A stretch of DNA of 41,051 nt, taken from contig JAFXGV010000037.1 of NCBI GenBank assembly GCA_017536765.1, forward strand, positions 1 through 41,051. The letters run 5' to 3'. How positions within the stretch are numbered: the first letter of the stretch is position 1; the number at the start of each line of letters is the position of its first letter. The DNA is from Bacteroidaceae bacterium (GTDB taxonomy: Bacteria > Bacteroidota > Bacteroidia > Bacteroidales > Bacteroidaceae). Below the pieces are notes generated by a model. It did no database searches and was not told the origin of the DNA. It was given only the letters and a program-made list of their open reading frames with translations. The translations under genes were made by a program, and so were the position numbers. Of the stretch, positions 32,941 to 40,795 are shown piece after piece.

Positions 32941-33644
32941 TGGCGCAAAAATTGAAGCAAAGTATAAAAGATTGGCCCCTCGACGAGCGCCCGCGCGAAA
33001 AGGTGCTGCGCAATGGTGTAGGCACGTTGAGCAAATCGGAACTCCTTGCCATCCTCATAGGCTCGGGTAATGCCGAGGAATCGGCGGTGGAGCTTATGAA
33101 GAAGGTGCTTGCCGCTTGTGGCGACAGCATTGCCGAACTTGCCAAACTGTCGGTTGACGACCTGTGTGCCTTCAAGGGCATAGGCCCGGCGAAGGCCATA
33201 ACCATAGTTGCTGCCTGCGAGCTGTGGAAACGTCGTCATTTGGATGAAAAGGCCGTGCCTATGCGCATAAGGAACTCGATAGATGTTTACGAATATTTCT
33301 ATCCCATTATGTGCACACTAAGCACCGAGGAGGTGTATGTATTGCTGCTCAACAACAATAATCGCATAATAGATCACGTGCGCATAAGCAGTGGCGGTCT
33401 TACATCCTCGGCTGTAGATGTGCGCATCATTATGCGCGAAGCTTTGCTGAAGCGCGCAACGAGTATTGCATTGTGTCACAACCACCCTTCGGGTAGCAAC
33501 AAGCCAAGCTCGTCCGATGATGATGCCACACGCAGGGTAGTTGATGCGTGCGCAATTATGAATATACGTTTCATTGACCATATTATTTTTGCAACCAATT
33601 GTTATTACAGTTACAGAGACGAAGGTCATTTGTTAAAGATATAA
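32940..33644 (+). CDS. radC: RadC-family JAB/MPN-domain protein
   Basis: A 234-residue RadC (YeeS-like) protein. An N-terminal helix-hairpin-helix region (LCAFKGIGPAKAITIV, 75-90) is followed by a JAB1/MPN metalloprotease-like domain with an intact JAMM motif: His180, His182 and Asp193 in CHNHPSGSNKPSSSD. The historical DNA-repair assignment is doubtful; the biochemical role is unknown. Its ATG overlaps the glycosyltransferase stop codon by one base, so it is probably translationally coupled. All metal-ligand residues are present, so the protein should be active if the family is a peptidase. Confidence 0.93.
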   Translation: MAQKLKQSIKDWPLDERPREKVLRNGVGTLSKSELLAILIGSGNAEESAVELMKKVLAACGDSIAELAKLSVDDLCAFKGIGPAKAITIVAACELWKRRHLDEKAVPMRIRNSIDVYEYFYPIMCTLSTEEVYVLLLNNNNRIIDHVRISSGGLTSSAVDVRIIMREALLKRATSIALCHNHPSGSNKPSSSDDDATRRVVDACAIMNIRFIDHIIFATNCYYSYRDEGHLLKI

Positions 33645-33647
33645 AGT

Positions 33648-33959
33648 ATGCAGAAGATAGAGTTGGAAGAGAAGATTGTTGAGATGATAAAGACGGTGTA
33701 CGACCCCGAGATACCCGTAAATATATACGACTTAGGGCTCATATACCGCATTGAAGTAAAGGAGGACAATTCGGTGGATATTGATATGACACTTACCGCC
33801 CCCAATTGTCCCGCTGCCGATTTTATGCTCGAGGATGTGCGCCAGAAGGTGGAGTCGATAGAGGGCATCGGTGCCGTGAACCTGCAGTTGGTATTCGAGC
33901 CCGAGTGGTCGCAGGACCTTATGACCGAGGAGGCCAAGCTGGAACTCGGCCTATTGTAA
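33648..33959 (+). CDS. SufT/MIP18-like iron-sulphur assembly protein
   Basis: A 103-residue DUF59 (MIP18/SufT-like) protein. Seen: KTVYDPEIPVNIYDLGLIY with the DPEIPVNIxDLGL signature, and LTAPNCPAADFMLEDV with the conserved Cys in the TxxxCP motif. Relatives help insert Fe-S clusters into target proteins, or (PaaD) act in phenylacetyl-CoA oxygenase; the standalone size suggests the former. It lies 3 bases after radC and 21 before lpxH. No suf operon is in view. Confidence 0.88.
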   Translation: MQKIELEEKIVEMIKTVYDPEIPVNIYDLGLIYRIEVKEDNSVDIDMTLTAPNCPAADFMLEDVRQKVESIEGIGAVNLQLVFEPEWSQDLMTEEAKLELGLL

Positions 33960-33980
33960 AACATAACATTTGCACGCCCT

Positions 33981-34745
33981 ATGAAAAAGATATATTTCCT
34001 CTCCGATGCACACCTTGGCTCTTGGGCCATAGAGCACAGCCGCACCCACGAGCGCCGTTTGGTGTCGTTCCTTGACAAGATAAAGAACGATGCCGCAGCC
34101 GTGTATATGTTGGGCGATATGTTCGATTTCTGGTACGAGTATAAATATGCTGTGCCCAAGGGCTTCACCCGTTTCTTAGGCAAGGTGGCCGAGCTCACCG
34201 ACAAGGGGGTGGAGGTGCACCTGTTCACGGGCAACCACGACCTTTGGTGCCTCGACTATTTCGAAAAGGAGTGTGGCGTGACACTGCACCGCGAGCCCTG
34301 TCTTGTGGAGCTGTATGGCAAGGAGTTCTTCCTTGCTCACGGCGACGAGTTCTCAAAAGACCGTTGGTTCCTGATGCTGCGCAAGATATTCCACAGCCGT
34401 TTCCTGCAGCGCTGTTTCTCGGCTGTTCATCCCCGTTGGGCGTTGTGGATGGGCCACGCCTGGGCCCGCCACAGTATGATAAAACACAAGGTGCAGGGCG
34501 ATACCCCCTTCCTTGGTGCCGAAAATGAGTTCTGTGTGCAGTTTGCTAATGATTATTTGAGGAAACACCCTTCGGTCGATTGTTTTATCTTCGGTCACAG
34601 GCACGTTGACGAGGATATAGCGCTTGGCGATGCGTCGCGTTGCATATTCCTTGGCGACTGGATAGGCTGTTTTGCCTATGTGGTGTTCGATGGCACTGCC
34701 ATTCAGCGCAAGCACTATGTAGAGGGCGAGAGCAGGGATTTATAA
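33981..34745 (+). CDS. lpxH: UDP-2,3-diacylglucosamine diphosphatase (LpxH type)
   Basis: A 254-residue calcineurin-like metallophosphoesterase of the LpxH type, which hydrolyses UDP-2,3-diacylglucosamine to lipid X and UMP in lipid A synthesis at the inner-membrane face. Metal-binding motifs in order: LSDAHLGS, LGDMFDFWYEYK, FTGNHDLWCLDY, FLAHGDEFSKDRW and IFGHRHVDEDI. A positively charged insert (LRKIFHSRFLQRCFSAVHPRW) is a common membrane-binding cap. It is the last of the efp run and is closed by a strong hairpin at 34762-34800. Distinguishing LpxH from LpxI or a generic phosphoesterase rests on the motif pattern. Confidence 0.9.
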   Translation: MKKIYFLSDAHLGSWAIEHSRTHERRLVSFLDKIKNDAAAVYMLGDMFDFWYEYKYAVPKGFTRFLGKVAELTDKGVEVHLFTGNHDLWCLDYFEKECGVTLHREPCLVELYGKEFFLAHGDEFSKDRWFLMLRKIFHSRFLQRCFSAVHPRWALWMGHAWARHSMIKHKVQGDTPFLGAENEFCVQFANDYLRKHPSVDCFIFGHRHVDEDIALGDASRCIFLGDWIGCFAYVVFDGTAIQRKHYVEGESRDL

Positions 34746-34761
34746 TCTCATATTCATATAT

Positions 34762-34800
34762 AACGATAGAAGGCAGCGCGGTGCGCTGCCTTCTATCGTT
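34762..34800. terminator. Bidirectional terminator between lpxH and ackA
   Basis: AACGATAGAAGGCAGCGC (34762-34779) pairs perfectly with 34783-34800 around a 3-base loop, an 18-bp stem. It lies 16 bases past the lpxH stop and 20 bases from the ackA stop on the opposite strand. There is no strong T run, but the position between convergent genes supports the call. Confidence 0.75.
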
Positions 34801-34820
34801 GTTATGTATGGTATTCAGTG

Positions 34821-36026
34821 TTATTTCATACCTTTTACAATCTCGTAGGTGTCGCTTGCAATCATAAGCTCCTCGTCGGTGGGGATGAGCAATACCTTAA
34901 CCTTTGATGTGGGGGTAGAAAGAACTGCCTCCTCGCCACGGGTTCTTGCATTAACCTCCTTGTCGAGTTCAACGCCCATAAATTCAAGACCTTCGAGAAC
35001 CGCCTCGCGACAGTCGGCTTGGTTCTCACCAACACCACCTGCAAAGATGATTACATCCACGCCGCCCATAGCTGCTGCGTACTCGCCGATATATTTCTTA
35101 ATGCGGTAGAAATACATTGTGTTGGCAAGCTCGGCACGCTTGTTGCCGGCCTCGGCTGCCGCCTTCACTTCGCGCATATCGCTCGATACACCCGAAATGC
35201 CTACAACACCCGATTTCTTGTTCAAAAGGTCCGAAAGGCCTTGTGCATCTAAGCCCATCTTGTCCATAATGAAGGGAATTGCACCCGGGTCGATGTCGCC
35301 GCTTCGTGTACCCATCATAAGGCCGGCAAGGGGAGTGAGGCCCATAGATGTGTCTATGCTCTTGCCGTCTTTCACAGCTGCACAAGAGCCACCGTTACCA
35401 ATGTGGCAGGTAATTATCTTGCTACCCTCGGCGGGGATGCCAAGCATCTCCAAGGCGCGCTTTGTGATGTAGCGGTGCGATGTTCCGTGGAAACCGTAAC
35501 GACGAACGCCATACTTCTCGTAGAGCTCGTAGGGAACGGCATACATATATGCGTAGTCGGGCATTGTCTGGTGGAAGGCTGTGTCGAACACACCAACCTG
35601 GGGCATATCGGGAGCTACCTCCTTAACAGCGTTTACACCCTTGAGGTTTGCGGGGTTGTGCAAGGGAGCAAGGTCGTTGCAGGCCTCGAATGTCTCCAAC
35701 ACCTCGGGGGTGAGCAGGGTAGATGCGCTGAACTTCTCGCCGCCGTGTACCATACGGTGACCTACAGCATCAATATCCTCAATGGATTTTACAACGCCGT
35801 ACTTGTCGCTTGTCAACAAGTCGATGATAAGGCGCACGCCTGTTGTGTGCTCGGGGATTGCAGTGGTGATGGTCTCCTTCTCGCCGTTGGGCAATGTGAA
35901 CTTTATGAAAGAACCCTCGAGGCCTATCTTCTCGATACCTCCTTTTGCAATAACCTCTTTTGACTCAATATCAAACAACTGGTATTTGATAGATGAACTT
36001 CCGCAGTTTAATACAAGTATTTTCAT
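34821..36026 (-). CDS. ackA: Acetate kinase
   Basis: A 401-residue acetate kinase that converts acetyl phosphate and ADP to acetate and ATP, the energy-yielding step of fermentation. Seen: MKILVLNCGSSSIKYQLFD (P-loop-like adenosine region), VGHRMVHGGEKF, FDTAFHQTMPDYAYMYAVPY, RRYGFHGTSHRYI, GNGGSCAAVKDGKSIDTSMG and FAGGVGENQADCRE, all conserved in the ASKHA-fold enzyme, with the expected length. It follows pta by 12 bases, the usual order, and ends at the terminator hairpin. Confidence 0.98.
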   Translation of the reverse strand: MKILVLNCGSSSIKYQLFDIESKEVIAKGGIEKIGLEGSFIKFTLPNGEKETITTAIPEHTTGVRLIIDLLTSDKYGVVKSIEDIDAVGHRMVHGGEKFSASTLLTPEVLETFEACNDLAPLHNPANLKGVNAVKEVAPDMPQVGVFDTAFHQTMPDYAYMYAVPYELYEKYGVRRYGFHGTSHRYITKRALEMLGIPAEGSKIITCHIGNGGSCAAVKDGKSIDTSMGLTPLAGLMMGTRSGDIDPGAIPFIMDKMGLDAQGLSDLLNKKSGVVGISGVSSDMREVKAAAEAGNKRAELANTMYFYRIKKYIGEYAAAMGGVDVIIFAGGVGENQADCREAVLEGLEFMGVELDKEVNARTRGEEAVLSTPTSKVKVLLIPTDEELMIASDTYEIVKGMK

Positions 36027-36038
36027 TTTGTGTGTCTG

Positions 36039-37049
36039 TTATTTTTTAGCTGCAATAGCTTGGTTGGCTGTAATGGCAATCATCATATAAACATCTTCGA
36101 TAGAGCAACCGCGTGAAAGGTCGTTCACGGGGCGTGCAATACCTTGCAATACGGGGCCGATGGCTTCGGCACCGCCCAAACGCTGTACCAGCTTGTAACC
36201 GATGTTACCTGCGCCAAGGTCGGGGAAGATGAGTACATTGGCTTTTCCTGCTACGGTTGAACCGGGAGCCTTGCTCTGGCCTACGAAGGGTACGAGAGCA
36301 GCATCGGCCTGCAACTCGCCGTCGATAGAGAGCTCGGGTGCAAGTTCGTGTGCGAGCTTTGTTGCCTCAACCACTTTGTCAACCATTTCGTGCTTGGCCG
36401 AGCCCTTGGTAGAGAAACTGAGCATTGCTACGCGGGGCTCCTCGAAGCCTGCAATGGCCTTTGCGGTCTGTGCGGTGCACACTGCAATCTGCGACAGCTG
36501 GTTGGCATCGGGTGTGGGGGTAACGGCAACGTCACCTACAAAGAGAACACCATCCTCGCCATACTCCTTGGCGTTGGTAATCATCATCATTGCGCCCGAT
36601 ACGCAGCTGATGCCGGGTGATGTCTTAATAATCTGCAATGCGGGGCGCAGTACGTTACCTGTGGTGTTGAGCGCACCGGCAACCTGGCCGTCGGCATCGC
36701 CGTTCTTTATGATGAGGCAGCCCAGATAGAGGGGGTTGCATACAAGTTTCTGTGCATCCTCCATTGTCATACCTTTTGCCTTGCGAAGCTCGTAAAGCAG
36801 TGTGGCATATTTCTCTGCATCGGGGTTGTTCTCGGGATCGATGATTGTAGCCTTCTCAATGTTGGCAAGGCCCCATTTGCCTGCAAGTGTCAAAATCTCC
36901 TCTTTGTTGCCAATGAGAATGATTTGAGCTATGCCATCGGCAATGGCTTTGTCGGCAGCTTTCAGTGTGCGCTCCTCGGTGCCTTCGGGGAGAACGATGC
37001 GCTGCTGGTTGTTGCAAGCGCGCTCGATTAGATTTTTAATAACATCCAT
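36039..37049 (-). CDS. pta: Phosphate acetyltransferase
   Basis: A 336-residue short-form phosphotransacetylase (Pta only, no regulatory N-terminal domains), converting acetyl-CoA and phosphate to acetyl phosphate. Seen: LIERACNNQQRIVLPEGTEERTLKAAD at the start, VAGALNTTGNVLRPALQIIK, VLFVGDVAVTPTPDANQLSQ, ELSIDGELQADAALVP and NVLIFPDLGAGNIGYKLVQR, in normal order, with the GAENIGY-like region and near-terminal RPVNDLSRG. First gene of the pta-ackA operon, with a full Bacteroidetes-type promoter (37187-37218) and a leader of about 130 bases. Confidence 0.98.
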   Translation of the reverse strand: MDVIKNLIERACNNQQRIVLPEGTEERTLKAADKAIADGIAQIILIGNKEEILTLAGKWGLANIEKATIIDPENNPDAEKYATLLYELRKAKGMTMEDAQKLVCNPLYLGCLIIKNGDADGQVAGALNTTGNVLRPALQIIKTSPGISCVSGAMMMITNAKEYGEDGVLFVGDVAVTPTPDANQLSQIAVCTAQTAKAIAGFEEPRVAMLSFSTKGSAKHEMVDKVVEATKLAHELAPELSIDGELQADAALVPFVGQSKAPGSTVAGKANVLIFPDLGAGNIGYKLVQRLGGAEAIGPVLQGIARPVNDLSRGCSIEDVYMMIAITANQAIAAKK

Positions 37050-37150
37050 TGTGTAATTATTTTTATGGTTTCAATAAATTCAGTATCTTCCTCTGAAACG
37101 TCGGTTGTCTGTGGAATGTTATCTCGCAGGCAAGGGCTGTTGCAGCGCGG

Positions 37151-37167
37151 TGGCGGCATTACCGCCA
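37151..37167 (-). promoter_or_regulatory. Leader hairpin in the pta-ackA 5' untranslated region
   Basis: TGGCGG (37151-37156) pairs with CCGCCA (37162-37167) around a 5-base loop, a GC-rich stem in an otherwise AT-rich leader. It lies about 13 bases downstream of the predicted transcription start and about 100 bases before the pta start. It might stabilise the message or act in control; no known riboswitch was recognised. Confidence 0.4.
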
Positions 37168-37186
37168 TATTTTCGCATTATCTATG

Positions 37187-37218
37187 CAAAGTTAAACCTT
37201 TTTAATTCTTTAAGCAAA
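37187..37218 (-). promoter_or_regulatory. Bacteroidetes-type promoter of pta-ackA
   Basis: On the minus strand TTTG (37215-37218) is followed after 20 bases by TAACTTTG (37187-37194), an excellent -33/-7 pair. Transcription would start near 37180, giving a leader of about 130 bases before pta. Confidence 0.65.
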
Positions 37219-37228
37219 ATATATTGTA

Positions 37229-37236
37229 TAATTTTG
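37229..37236 (+). promoter_or_regulatory. -7 promoter box for the GNAT gene
   Basis: TAATTTTG matches TAnnTTTG and lies 25 bases before the GNAT start. TTT at 37209-37211 is a poor -33 element 17 bases upstream. The box is within 11 bases of the divergent pta promoter, so the two may compete for RNA polymerase. Confidence 0.45.
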
Positions 37237-37261
37237 TGATAATAACAAATAACAGAGCAAT

Positions 37262-38131
37262 ATGAAAATCGATGACAACGCAACGCCGCTGTTCAATGCC
37301 CTGCCACCCGCTGCGGTAAAGGAGCAGTTGCGCACTTTGTGGCACGATGTGTTTGGCGACAGCTACGAATATATCGATGCCTTCTTTGCCGCATATCCTT
37401 GCGAGGAGGTTGCGCACACGCTCTCGTTGGGCGGGCAGGTGGTGTCGGTGCTCTATGCGCTGCCGTTTACCCTGTACAATGGCGGCGATAATGTGCCGGT
37501 TGCATATATCTATGCGGTGGCAACTCACCCCCGTTATCGCGGGCGGGGTTATATGTCGTTGCTTATGCGGCAGGTGGAGCAGTTGTTGAGTGGCAGGGGC
37601 GTGCGTGTACTATTTTTGTTGCCTGCAACCGATATTCTGCGCGGGTTTTATGCCCGCTTGGGTTATGCCCATTGCTCTTGCAGGGAGGTTAAAGAGTATG
37701 CTTTGCGCGATGGTGTTGCGGGCGCTTACACCTTGATGCAGGCATCTTCGGCCGATGATGTATATTCTTCGTGGGTGGGGTGGCAACGCGCCGGGTGGCC
37801 GGTGGTTCTTCATTCGCGCGAACTCATAGCGTTGAATATTGCCTCTTGCCGTGCGCAGGGCGGCGGTTGCTATATGGCTATGCAGGGCGGGCGACCTGCT
37901 GCTGCGGCCTTTGCCATAAAGGATGGTACGCGGTTGCTGTTGCTTGCTGTTGAGGGCTGCGACAGTGCTGCCTGCGAGTGGCTAAAGAGTGCCTTGTGTC
38001 GCAGTTTCGGTGTGGGCTCTTTGTCGTATATCACAGCCGGTGGTGCTCCCTCGTTTATGTGGCATTGGCTGTGCGATGCACCTGCGCCCCAGCTGCCCGC
38101 CGTTGATATTTCGCTTATGCTCGACAAATAA
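37262..38131 (+). CDS. GNAT-family N-acetyltransferase
   Basis: A 289-residue GNAT protein with an Eis-like two-part layout: an N-terminal acetyltransferase domain and a C-terminal domain. The acetyl-CoA-binding motif A is IYAVATHPRYRGRGYMSLLM (about 83-102), with LLPATDILRGFYARLGY as motif B. The C-terminal half (AGAYTLMQASSADDVYSS onward) is less conserved and contains Cys-rich stretches (GCDSAACEWLKSALC). The substrate is unknown; relatives acetylate proteins or aminoglycoside-type amines. It is divergent from pta and 58 bases before the small lipoprotein gene, with no strong terminator in between. Confidence 0.82.
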   Translation: MKIDDNATPLFNALPPAAVKEQLRTLWHDVFGDSYEYIDAFFAAYPCEEVAHTLSLGGQVVSVLYALPFTLYNGGDNVPVAYIYAVATHPRYRGRGYMSLLMRQVEQLLSGRGVRVLFLLPATDILRGFYARLGYAHCSCREVKEYALRDGVAGAYTLMQASSADDVYSSWVGWQRAGWPVVLHSRELIALNIASCRAQGGGCYMAMQGGRPAAAAFAIKDGTRLLLLAVEGCDSAACEWLKSALCRSFGVGSLSYITAGGAPSFMWHWLCDAPAPQLPAVDISLMLDK

Positions 38132-38192
38132 CCCTATGGACACCGGCTGTTTTTGCAAAAATATTACTACTTTCGCGTATAAATCAAATATG

Positions 38193-38615
38193 ATGAAAAC
38201 ACAATTTTCCAAAATACTCTATGCAATAGCAGTGGTCATAACGCTCTATGGCTGCAATGCCACCACACCGCCCGAGGATGTTGCCGTGAACCTCTTCAAC
38301 GCACTAACGTCGGGCGATTTGCGCTATGTGAAGCAGAACATACACTTTACCAACCCTGCCTATTACGATGCCGTGTGCGACTATTTGGACCTTGCTGCAA
38401 AGTCGGCCGACTACAAGGAACGCACAGCCGGCTACACTGCCGATTACAAGGCAGTGAAGATAACCTATGAGGGCGATGTCGCCTGGGTTGAATTGCAGGG
38501 AGTGAGCCCGCTTGGGCGCACGCTCACCACCGTGGCGCGTATGTTGCAGAAGGATGGGCGTTGGGTGGTCGATGGCGATTATACGGTGCTGCATTCGTAT
38601 AAGCCTAACGAGTAA
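38193..38615 (+). CDS. Small lipoprotein-like protein with a DUF4878-type fold
   Basis: A 140-residue predicted lipoprotein. The signal ILYAIAVVITLYGC ends in Cys (TLYGC, residue about 20), a lipobox-like site. The mature part (DVAVNLFNALTSGDLRYVKQ, then VKITYEGDVAWVELQG, WVVDGDYTVL) looks like the NTF2-like lipid-anchored DUF4878 proteins, although I recall the family only loosely. The start may be the first ATG of a tandem pair (38190 or 38193); a longer in-frame extension upstream lies in the GNAT gene and is rejected. It is closed by the hairpin at 38615-38656. The function is unknown. Confidence 0.65.
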   Translation: MKTQFSKILYAIAVVITLYGCNATTPPEDVAVNLFNALTSGDLRYVKQNIHFTNPAYYDAVCDYLDLAAKSADYKERTAGYTADYKAVKITYEGDVAWVELQGVSPLGRTLTTVARMLQKDGRWVVDGDYTVLHSYKPNE

Positions 38616-38656
38616 ATACAAATCGGCCTGCGCAATTGCGCAGGCCGATTTGTATT
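38615..38656. terminator. Bidirectional terminator between the small lipoprotein and hisS
   Basis: A perfect palindrome: the left arm 38615-38633 and right arm 38638-38656 pair over 19 bp around AATT. It begins in the last base of the lipoprotein stop codon and ends 15 bases before the hisS stop on the other strand. The right side reads TTTGTATT, giving a modest T-rich end. Confidence 0.8.
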
Positions 38657-38671
38657 ATTGAGTCTGTTTGT

Positions 38672-40033
38672 TTATTTCAAAAGTTCATTCAGTTCCTCGG
38701 CGGTCATCTGCTTCTGCTCGCCGCTGTTCATATCCTTTACAGCTATTGTGCCATCCTGCATCTCCTGTTCGCCAATGATTGCAACGTAGGGGATTTTGTG
38801 GCTGTTGGCATATGCCATCTGCTTCTTCATCTTGTCGCTGCTGGGGAACAGCTCGGCCGATATGCCGGCAGCGCGCAGGCTGCCTATGATACCCAATGAG
38901 TGCATAGCCTCCTTCTCGCCAAAGTTTACAAACATCACCTGTGTGGTGTGTATCGACTCCTCGGGGTAGAGATTCAGCTGGTTCATTACGTCGTATATAC
39001 GGTCGGCACCGAAGGATATTCCCACACCCGACACGCCGTCGAGCCCGAACACACCTGTGAGGTTGTCGTATCTTCCACCGCCTGTGATGCTGCCAATTAC
39101 CACATCAAGGGCTTTTACCTCTAAAATGGCACCGGTGTAGTAGTTGAGGCCGCGTGCAAGCGTGAGGTCGAGGTCGAGCGCGCTGTTTATGTGCAGTGTG
39201 TCGAACGCGTTGAGTATGTAGCTTATCTCCTCAACGCCCTTTTCTCCTGTGGCATTGCCTTGCAGTGTCTCGGCAATAATCTGCAACTTCTCCTTGTTGC
39301 CGCCCTGTGCCTGCAGAATGGGCAGCAGCTTCTCAACCGATGCTTCGCCAATGCCTTTCTCCTTGAGTTCGGCCACAACACCGTCGAGCCCTATCTTGTC
39401 TATCTTGTCTATGGCCACGGTGATGTCCACAATCTTGTCGGGCTCGCCTATTACCTCGGCTATGCCGGCAAGAATCTTGCGGTTGTTCAGCTTGATGGCT
39501 ACACGTATGCCGAGTTTTGTAAACACATAGTCAATGAGTTGTATGAGCTCTATTTCGTTCACAAGTGAGTTGTTGCCTATGATATCGGCATCGCACTGGT
39601 AGAACTCGCGGTAGCGCCCCTTCTGCGGGCGGTCGGCACGCCACACGGGCTGTATCTGGTAGCGCTTGAAGGGGAATACAAGCTCCTCGCGGTGCATCAC
39701 CACATAGCGTGCAAACGGCACGGTGAGGTCGTAACGGAGCCCCTTTTCGCAGAATTTGGAAGCCAACTTTGCTGCATCGCGGCTCAACAGCTCCTCGTCG
39801 GTGAGGCCTCTGAAGTAGTCGCCCGAGTTCTGTATCTTGAACAACAATTTGTCGCCCTCGTCGCCATATTTCCCCATCAGTGTGGATAGGTTCTCCATAG
39901 CAGGGGTTTCTATCTGCTGGAAACCGAATATGTGAAACGCACGGCGTATGGTATCGAATATATAATTTCTCTTCGACATCTCCACGGGAGAGAAGTCGCG
40001 TGTCCCCTTTGGAATGGATGGTTTTGCGGCCAT
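38672..40033 (-). CDS. hisS: Histidyl-tRNA synthetase
   Basis: A 453-residue class II synthetase charging tRNA-His. Seen: [20 protein letters not shown] at the start, [20 protein letters not shown], the motif 2 region [21 protein letters not shown], the HisA-type loop [14 protein letters not shown], motif 3 [13 protein letters not shown], and the C-terminal anticodon-binding domain [17 protein letters not shown]. Length fits the shorter bacterial form. Its start overlaps the metallopeptidase stop (TAATG), so it is co-transcribed with that gene and purA. Confidence 0.97.
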   Translation of the reverse strand: MAAKPSIPKGTRDFSPVEMSKRNYIFDTIRRAFHIFGFQQIETPAMENLSTLMGKYGDEGDKLLFKIQNSGDYFRGLTDEELLSRDAAKLASKFCEKGLRYDLTVPFARYVVMHREELVFPFKRYQIQPVWRADRPQKGRYREFYQCDADIIGNNSLVNEIELIQLIDYVFTKLGIRVAIKLNNRKILAGIAEVIGEPDKIVDITVAIDKIDKIGLDGVVAELKEKGIGEASVEKLLPILQAQGGNKEKLQIIAETLQGNATGEKGVEEISYILNAFDTLHINSALDLDLTLARGLNYYTGAILEVKALDVVIGSITGGGRYDNLTGVFGLDGVSGVGISFGADRIYDVMNQLNLYPEESIHTTQVMFVNFGEKEAMHSLGIIGSLRAAGISAELFPSSDKMKKQMAYANSHKIPYVAIIGEQEMQDGTIAVKDMNSGEQKQMTAEELNELLK

Positions 40034-40785
40034 TAGTCTCTTCTGTTAAGGTAAATCATTACATAGTAAAGCAGGGTGGCAAGCGACGAAAGGGCGGCCA
40101 CCACGTATGTGTATGCTGCCGAGCGCAATGCACCTTCGGCATATCGGTGGTTGCTGCTGTTGGTTATCCCTGATGCCGACAGCCACACCAATGCGCGGCG
40201 GCTGGCGTCAATCTCCACCGGTAGAGTGACAAAACTGAACAGCGTGGTGGTGGCAAACAGCACTATTCCGCCAAGCAGTATGCCGGGGAACATCTCCACG
40301 GTGAGTATTCCTATGAGCAGAATCCACGACATTATGCTCGATGAAAACTGCACCACGGGCACCAGTTTGGAACGCAGCGTGAGAGGGGCGTATGCTCTTG
40401 CGTGCTGCACGGCGTGACCACACTCGTGGGCGGCAACGGCTGCCGCGGCTATGCTTGCCGAGTTATATACACCCTGGCTCAGGTTCACGGTCTTGTTGGT
40501 GGGGTTGTAGTGGTCGGTGAGCATTCCGGAGGTACTTGTCACGGTAACGTCGTATATGCCGTTGTCGCGCAGCATCTTCTCGGCAATCTCGCGGCCTGTG
40601 AGCCCTATGGGCATCTTTGAGTATTTCTCGAATTTGCTCTTGAGGTTAGCCTGTACAAAGTAGCTTGCAATGGCTATGCCTATGAACAAAAGGATGTAGG
40701 TGAAATTGTAGCCCACGGCACCGCTGTTTGCAGCGCTGTAGCCCACCTCTTGTCCGTAGGCGAGAATTATTGATAATATATCCAT
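40033..40785 (-). CDS. YugP-like zinc metallopeptidase (membrane)
   Basis: A 250-residue membrane metallopeptidase of the YugP family. It has an N-terminal membrane segment ([15 protein letters not shown]), and a HExxH-type zinc motif HECGH (His120, Glu121, His124) in [17 protein letters not shown], then hydrophobic stretches ([38 protein letters not shown]). A conserved [10 protein letters not shown] follows, and two last helices end the protein. The substrate is unknown. It lies between purA (10-base gap) and hisS (1-base overlap), an arrangement I recall in other Bacteroidales. Confidence 0.88.
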   Translation of the reverse strand: MDILSIILAYGQEVGYSAANSGAVGYNFTYILLFIGIAIASYFVQANLKSKFEKYSKMPIGLTGREIAEKMLRDNGIYDVTVTSTSGMLTDHYNPTNKTVNLSQGVYNSASIAAAAVAAHECGHAVQHARAYAPLTLRSKLVPVVQFSSSIMSWILLIGILTVEMFPGILLGGIVLFATTTLFSFVTLPVEIDASRRALVWLSASGITNSSNHRYAEGALRSAAYTYVVAALSSLATLLYYVMIYLNRRD

Positions 40786-40795
40786 TCTTTGTTTA

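Noticed and set aside
37989-38189. Upstream extension of the small lipoprotein-like gene
   Set aside because: It lies in the 3' end of the GNAT gene and hides the lipoprotein signal; the tandem ATG at 38190/38193 fits better.
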